A stretch of 64,000 bases of DNA from Atherix ibis (lineage: Eukaryota; Arthropoda; Insecta; Diptera; Athericidae), in NCBI GenBank assembly GCA_958298945.1, contig OY282608.1, positions 74,386,806 through 74,450,805 of the forward strand. The letters are read 5' to 3'. The notes under the pieces are model-generated. The model was not told where the DNA came from. It did no database searches and saw only the letters and a program-made list of their open reading frames with translations. Below are positions 57,448 to 64,000 of this stretch, piece by piece. Numbering within the stretch: position 1 is the first letter of the stretch; every line of letters starts with the position of its first letter. Both the position numbers and the translations under genes were made by a program.

Positions 57448-58773
57448 ATCCAACAAACGAACATACCAACAAGCCAACAAAACAACAAACCAACAAACCA
57501 ACAAACCAACGAACCAACAAACCAACAAACCAACAAACCAACAAACCAACAAACCAACAAACAAATAAACCAACAAACCAACAAACCAACAAACCAACAA
57601 ATGAATAAACCAACAAACCAACAAACCAACAAACCAACAAACCAACAAACCAACAAACCAACAAACCATTAAACCAACATACGAACAAATCAACAAACCA
57701 AAAAACCAACAAACCAACAAACCAAAAAACCAACAAACCAACAAACCAACAAACCAACAAACCAACAAACAACAAGCCAACAAGCCAACAAGCCAACAAA
57801 CCAACAAGCCAACAAACGAACAAACCAACAAACCAACAAACAAATAAACCAACAAACCCACAAACCAACAAACCAACAAACCAACAAACGAACTAATCAA
57901 TAAACCAACAAACCAACAAACCAACAAACCAACAAACAAATAAACCATTAAACCAACAAACCAACAAACCAACAAACCAACAAACCAAGAAACCAAGAAA
58001 CCAACAAACCAAGAAACCAACAAACCAACATACCAACAAACCAACAAACCAACAAACCAACAAACCAACAAACCAACAAGCCAACAAAACAACAAGCCAA
58101 CAAACGAACAAACCAATATACCAACAAACGAACAAACCAACAAACCAACAAACGAACAAACCAACAAACCAACACAAAAACAAACCAACAAACGAACATA
58201 CTAACAAACCAACAAACCACCAAAACAACAAACAAACAAACAAATAAACCAACAAACCAACAAACCAACAAACCAACAAACCAACAAACCAACAAACCAA
58301 CAAACCAACAAACCAACAAACCAACAAACAAACAAACCAACAAACCAACAAACCAACATACCAACAAACAACCAAACCAACAAACCAACAAACCAACAAA
58401 CGAACAAACCAACAAACCAACAAACCAACAAACCAATAAACGAACAAACCAACAAACCAACAAACCAACAAACCAACAAACCAACAAGCAAACAAACCAC
58501 CAAACCAACAAACAAATAAGCCAACAAACCAACAAACCAACAAACGAACAAACCAACAAACCAACAAAAAAACAAACCAACAAACGAACATACTAACAAA
58601 CCAACAAACCAACAAACCAACAAACAAACAAACAAACAAACCAACAAACCAAAAAACCAACAAACCGATAAACCAACAAAACAACAAGACAACACACCAA
58701 CAAACCAACAAACCAACAAGCCAACAAACCAACAAGCCAACAAACGAACAAACCAACAAGCCAACAAACCAAC
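57448..58773. repeat. 1.33-kb higher-order repeat, second copy
   Basis: Landmarks are atccaacaaacgaacatacc (57448), the 7-bp unit context (57766), ctaatcaataaacc (57893) and aacacaaaaac (near 58173). Offsets from the first copy are 1344, 1343, 1343 and 1335, differing by whole 8-bp units. It differs by an extra ccaagaaacc near 57984 and by tgaaca-to-other changes of single bases. Confidence 0.85.
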
Positions 58774-59950
58774 AATCCAACAAACGAACATACCAACAAG
58801 CCAACAAACCAACAAACCAACAAACCAACAAACCAACGAACCAACAAACCAACAAACCAACAAACCAACAAACCAACAAACCAACAAACAAATAAACCAA
58901 CAAACCAACAAACCAACAAACCAACAAATTAATAAACCAACAAACCAACAAACCAACAAACCAACAAACCAACAAACCAACAAACCAACAAACCATTAAA
59001 CCAACATACGAACAAATCAACAAACCAAAAAACCAACAAACCAACAAACCAAAAAACCAACAAACCAACAAACCAACAAACCAACAAACCAACAAACAAC
59101 AAGCCAACAAGCCAACAAGCCAACAAACCAACAAGCCAACAAACGAACAAACCAACAAACCAACAAACAAATAAACCAACAAACCCACAAACCAACAAAC
59201 CAACAAACCAACAAACGAACTAATCAATAAACCAACAAACCAACAAACCAACAAACCAACAAACAAATAAACCATTAAACCAACAAACCAACAAACCAAC
59301 AAACCAACAAACCAACAAACCAAGAAACCAACAAACCAAGAAACCAACAAACCAACATACCAACAAACCAACAAACCAACAAACCAACAAACCAACAAAC
59401 CAACAAGCCAACAAGCCAACAAACCAACAAGCCAACAAACGAACAAACCAATATACCAACAAACGAACAAACCAACAAACCAACAAACGAACAAACCAAC
59501 AAACCAACACAAAAACAAACCAACAAACGAACATACTAACAAACCAACAAACCACCAAAACAACAAACAAACAAACAAATAAACCAACAAACCAACAAAC
59601 CAACAAACCAACAAACCAACAAACCAACAAACCAACAAACCAACAAACCAACAAACCAACAAACAAACAAACCAACAAACCAACAAACCAACATACCAAC
59701 AAACAACCAAACCAACAAACCAACAAACCAACAAACGAACAAACCAACAAACCAACAAACCAACAAACCAATAAACGAACAAACCAACAAACCAACAAAC
59801 CAACAAACCAACAAACCAACAAGCAAACAAACCACCAAACCAACAAACAAATAAGTCAACAAACCAACAAACCAACAAACCAACAAACCAACAAACCAAC
59901 AAACCAACAAACCAACAAACCAACAAACCAAAAAACTAACAAACCAACAA
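58774..59950. repeat. 1.33-kb higher-order repeat, third copy
   Basis: Landmarks are atccaacaaacgaacatacc (58774), the 7-bp unit context (59093), ctaatcaataaacc (59220) and aacacaaaaac (near 59508). Offsets from the second copy are 1326, 1327, 1327 and 1335. At 58928 the caaatgaataaacc marker of the other copies reads caaattaataaacc, a single-base change. After about 59850 the match fades and a run of perfect units follows. Confidence 0.83.
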
Positions 59951-62823
59951 ACCAACAAACCAACAAACCAACAAACCAACAAACCAACAAACCAACAAAC
60001 CATCAAACCAACAAACCAACAAACCAACAAACAAACAAACCAACAAGACAACAAACCAACAAACCAACAAACCAAAAAGCCAACAAACCAACAAGCCAAC
60101 AAACGAACAAACCAACAAGCCAACAAACCAACAATCCAACAAACGAACATACCAACAAGCCAACAAACCAACAAACCAACAAACCAACAAACCAACGAAC
60201 CAACAAACCAACAAACCAACACACAAACAAACAAGCAAACCAACAAACCAAAAAACCAACAAACCAACAAACCAACAAACCAACAAACCAACAAGACAAC
60301 AAACCAAAAAACCAACAAACCAACAAACCAACAAACCAACAAACCAACAAGCCAACAAGCCAACAAGCCAAAAAACCAACAAACCAACAAACCAATAAAT
60401 CAACAAACCAAAAAACCAACAAACCAACAAACCAAAACGCCAACAAACCAACAAACCAACAAACCAACAAACCAACAAACCAACAAACCAACAAGCCAAC
60501 AAGCCAACAAGCCAACAAACCAACAAGCCAACAAACCAACAAACCAACAAACAAATAAACCAACAAATCCACAAACCAACAAACCAACAAACCAACAAAG
60601 GAACAAATCAACAAACCAACAAACCAACAAACCAACAAACCAACAAACCAACAAACAAATAAACCAACAAACCAACAAACCAACAAACCAACAAACCAAC
60701 AAACCAACAAACCAACAAACCAACAAACCAACAAACCAACAAACCAACAAACCAACAAACCAACAAACCAACAAGCCAACAAACCAACAAGCCAACAAAT
60801 CAACAAACCAACAACCAACAAACCAACAAACCAACGAACCAACAAACCAACAAACCAACAAACCAACAAACCAACAAACCAACAAACCAACAAACAAATA
60901 AACCAACAAACCAACAAACCAACAAATGAATAAACCAACAAACCAACAAACCAACAAACCAACAAACCAACTAACCAACAAACGAACAAATCAACAAACC
61001 AAAAAACCAACAAACCAACAAACCAAAAAACCAACAAACCAACAAACCAACAAACCAACAAACCAACAAACCAACAAGCCAACAAGCCAACAAGCCAACA
61101 AACCAACAAGCCAACAAACGAACAAACCAACAAACTAACAAACAAATAAACCAACAAACCCACAAACCAACAAACCAACAAACCAACAAACGAACAAATC
61201 AACAAACCAACAAACCAACAAACCAACAAACCAACAAACAAATAAACCAACAAACCAACAAACCAACGAACCAACAAACCAACAAACCAGAAAACCAACA
61301 AACCAACAAACCAACAAACCAACATACCAACAAACCAACAAACCAACAAACCAACAAACCAACAAACCAACAAGCCAACAAGCCAACAAGCCAACAAGCC
61401 AACAAACCAACAAGCCAACAAACGAACAAACCAACATACCAACGAACAAACCAACAAACCAACAAACGAACAAACCAACAAATCAACAAAAAAACAAACC
61501 AACAAACGAACATACTAACAAACCAACAAACCACCAAACCAACAAACCAACAAACAAATAAACCAACAAACCAACAAACCAACAAACCAACAAACCAACA
61601 AACCAACAAACCAACAAACCAACAAACCAACAAACCAACAAACCAACAAACCAACAAACCAACATACCAACAAACGAACAAACCAACAAACCAACAAACG
61701 AACAAACCAACAAACCAACAAACCAACAAACCAACAAACGAACAAACCAACAAACCAACAAACCAACAAACCAACAAGCAAACAAACCAATAAACCAACA
61801 AACAAATAAGCCAACAAACCAACAAACCAACAAACCAACAAACCAACAAACCAACAAACCAACAAACCAACAAACCAACAAACCAAGAAACTAACAAATC
61901 AACAAACCAACAAACCATCAAACCAACAACCAAACAAACCAACTAACCAACAAACCAACAAACCAACAAACCAACAAACTAACAAACCAACAAACCAACA
62001 AAGCAAAAAACGAACAAACCAAGAAACCAACAAAACAACAAACCAACAAACCAACAAACCAACAAACCAACAAACCAACAAACCAACAAACCAACAAACC
62101 AACAAACCAACAATCCAACAAACCAACAAACAAACAAACAAACCAACAAACCAAAAAACCAACAAACCAAAAAACCAACAAACCAACAAGACAACAAACC
62201 AAAAAACCAACAAACCAACAAACCAACAAACCAACAAACCAACAAACCAACAAACCAACAAGCCAACAAACCAACAAGCCAACAAAGGAACAAACCAACA
62301 AGCCAACAAACCAACAAGCCAACAAATTAACAAACCAACGAACCAACAAACCAACAAACCAACAAACAAACAAACAAACAAACCAACAAACCAAAAAACC
62401 AACAAACCAACAAACCAACAAACCAACAAACCAACAAGACAACAAACCAAAAAACCAACAAACCAACAAACCAACAAACCAACAAACGAACAAATCAACA
62501 AACCAAAAAACCAACAAAAAAACAAACCAACAAACCAAAAAACCAACAAACCAACAAACCAACAAACCAACAAACCAACAAACCTACAAACCAACAAACT
62601 AACAAACCAAGTAACCAACAAACCAACAAACGAACAAACCAACAAGCAAACAAACCAACAAACGAACAAACCAACAAACGAACAAACAAACATACTAACA
62701 AACGAACAAACCAACAAACCAACAAACCAACAAACCAACAAACCAATAAACCAACAAACCAACAAACCAACAAACCAACAAACCAACAAACCCACAAACC
62801 AACAAACCAACAAACCAACAAAC
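59951..62823. repeat. Reprise of 24-27 kb and 39-40 kb material
   Basis: Landmarks are atccaacaaacgaacatacc (60134), the 7-bp unit preceded by gccaacaaatcaac (about 60812), caaatgaataaacc (about 60923) and, from about 61500, the order seen in the 4.0-kb repeat up to the GG variant (62287). In place of a (CAAA)7 run it carries a shorter tetramer run near 62128. No gene is seen. Confidence 0.72.
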
Positions 62824-63080
62824 CAATAAACAAACAAACCAACAAACCAACAAGCCAACAAGCCAACAAACCAACAAACCAACAAACGAACAAACCAACA
62901 AACAAACAAACCAACAAACAAACAAACCAACATACCAACAAACGAACAATCCAAGAAACCAACAAACGAACAGACAAACAAACCAACAAACCAAAAAACG
63001 AACAAACCAACAAACCAACAAACCAACAAAATAACAAACCAACAAGCCAACAAACCAACAAACCAACAAACAAATAAGTC
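62824..63080. repeat. M cassette, copy 9 (atccaag form)
   Basis: The atccaag core is at 62949, with acagacaaac after it and aagtcaac at the end. It follows the GG variant at 62287 by 0.66 kb. It contains an aaataacaaacc variant near 63029. Confidence 0.77.
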
Positions 63081-64000
63081 AACAAACAAACAAACCAACA
63101 AACCAACAACCCAACAAACCAACAAACCAAAAAACGATCAAACCAACAAACCAACAAACCAACAAACCAACAAACCAACAAACCAACAAACCAACAAACC
63201 AACAAACCAACAAACCAACAAACCAACAAACGAACAAATCAACAAACCAAAAAACCAACAAACCAACAAACCAAAAAACCAACAAACCAACAAACCAACA
63301 AACCAACAAACCAACAAGCCAACAAGCCAACAAGCCAACAAACCAACAAGCCAACAAACGAACAAACCAACAAACCAACAAACAAATAAACCAACAAACC
63401 CACAAACCAACAAACCAACAAACCAACAAACGAACAAATCAACAAACCAACAAACCAACAAACCAACAAACCAACAAACCAACAAACCAACAAACAAATA
63501 AACCAACAAACCAACAAACCAACAAACCAACAAACCAACAAACCAACAAACCAACAAACCAACAAACCAACAAACCAACAAACCAACAAACCAACAAACC
63601 AACAAACCAACAAACCAACATACCAACAAACCAACAAACCAACAAACCAACAAACCAACAAACCAACAAACCAACAAGCCAACAAGCCAACAAGCCAACA
63701 AAGCAACAAGACAACAAACAAACAAACCAACATACCAACAAACCAACAAACCAACAAACGAACAAACCAACAAACCAACAAAAAAACAAACCAACAAACA
63801 AACAAACCAACATACCAACAAACCAACAAACCAACAAACCAACAAACCAACAAACCATTAAACGAACAAACCAACAAACCAACAAACGAACAAACCAACA
63901 AACCAACAAAAAAACAAACCAACAAACGAACATACTAACAAACCAACAAACCACCAAAACAACAAACCAACAAACAAATAAACCAACAAACCAACAAACC
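63081..64000. repeat. Array segment running off the right edge
   Basis: Markers ccaaaaaacgatcaaacc (near 63130), caagcc runs (near 63315 and 63678) and caaaaaaacaaacc (near 63780 and 63908) match the order near 42.6-43.2 kb. The array continues without change to the last base, so its end is not in the window. Confidence 0.75.

Larger units (their letters stand above)
1..64000. repeat. Giant 8-bp tandem array (CCAACAAA)n, edge to edge
   Basis: Every line of the window is built from the unit CCAACAAA or a close variant, all in one orientation. Frequent variants differ by one base: CCAACAAG, CGAACAAA, CAAACAAA, CCAATAAA, CCAAAAAA, CCAAGAAA, CCAACATA, TCAACAAA, CTAACAAA, CCATCAAA, CCACCAAA and CCAACAAT. 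Units of 7 or 9 bp are rare. I saw no segment of non-repeat sequence, no inversion and no mobile element. The + strand is C/A-only apart from variants, so the other strand is T/G-only. The best interpretation is a eukaryotic satellite or megasatellite array; its host and chromosomal position cannot be read from the sequence. Confidence 0.99.

Noticed and set aside
1..64000. Telomere or interstitial telomeric repeat
   Set aside because: The strand asymmetry (T/G against C/A) is telomere-like, but TTTGTTGG is not a telomeric repeat I recognise. The many variants and kb-scale higher-order repeats are unlike an active telomere. A subtelomeric satellite remains possible.
1..64000. CRISPR array
   Set aside because: The repeats are directly adjacent 8-bp units with no unique spacers, no leader and no cas genes.
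1..64000. Polyadenylation signals (AATAAA) on the + strand
   Set aside because: AATAAA arises in every CCAATAAA and CAAATAAA variant unit. There is no associated gene and no downstream GU-rich element on the same strand.
1..64000. Transposon or long terminal repeat inside the array
   Set aside because: I looked for any stretch departing from the 8-bp unit, terminal inverted repeats or reverse-transcriptase-like frames and saw none.
1..64000. tRNA, rRNA or other structured RNA genes
   Set aside because: A two-letter (A/C) strand cannot form the needed internal base pairs, and no G/T-rich complementary segment exists on the same strand.

Overview
The whole 64 kb window is one uninterrupted, head-to-tail tandem array of an 8-bp unit, CCAACAAA on the + strand (TTTGTTGG on the - strand), with diverged copies. 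I found no gene, RNA gene, transposon, CRISPR array, origin or unique-sequence island. Both window edges lie inside the array, so its true length and flanks are unknown. The + strand is almost entirely A and C. G and T appear only as scattered substitutions that create variant units. Every unit points the same way; I saw no inversion.

A simple-sequence array of this size, with layered higher-order structure, is typical of eukaryotic satellite DNA (heterochromatic, pericentromeric, subtelomeric or sex-chromosome arrays). That is inference: nothing here identifies a species, and I do not recognise the 8-mer as a named satellite.

The variant units act as a barcode and reveal structure above 8 bp. 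From 1 to 520 is the end of an older copy. From 521 to 4718 lie two tandem copies of a ~2.1 kb block. From 4719 to ~14290 is a mosaic of shorter blocks. From ~14290 to 24966 a landmark recurs every ~0.9-1.4 kb. From 24967 to ~40187 are four copies of a ~4.0 kb higher-order repeat, the third ~0.8 kb shorter. From ~40447 to 48780 the period is ~1.2-1.34 kb, with one 668-bp interval. From 48781 to 50400 is a junction rich in CAAA tetramers. From 50400 to 55977 blocks seen earlier recur. From ~55978 to 59950 is a ~1.33 kb repeat. From 59951 to 64000 there is another reprise of the 24-40 kb material. A ~240-285 bp cassette ('M') recurs nine times across the window.

The unit has no stop codon in any of the six frames, and 8 is not a multiple of 3. 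Each strand therefore gives the same 8-residue peptide repeat in all three frames: QTNKPTNQ-like on +, LVCWFVGL-like on -. All long open frames here (up to about 950 codons) are by-products of this and are not annotated as genes. Positions and offsets were read by eye from shared variant units; block edges are approximate except where a marker is quoted.
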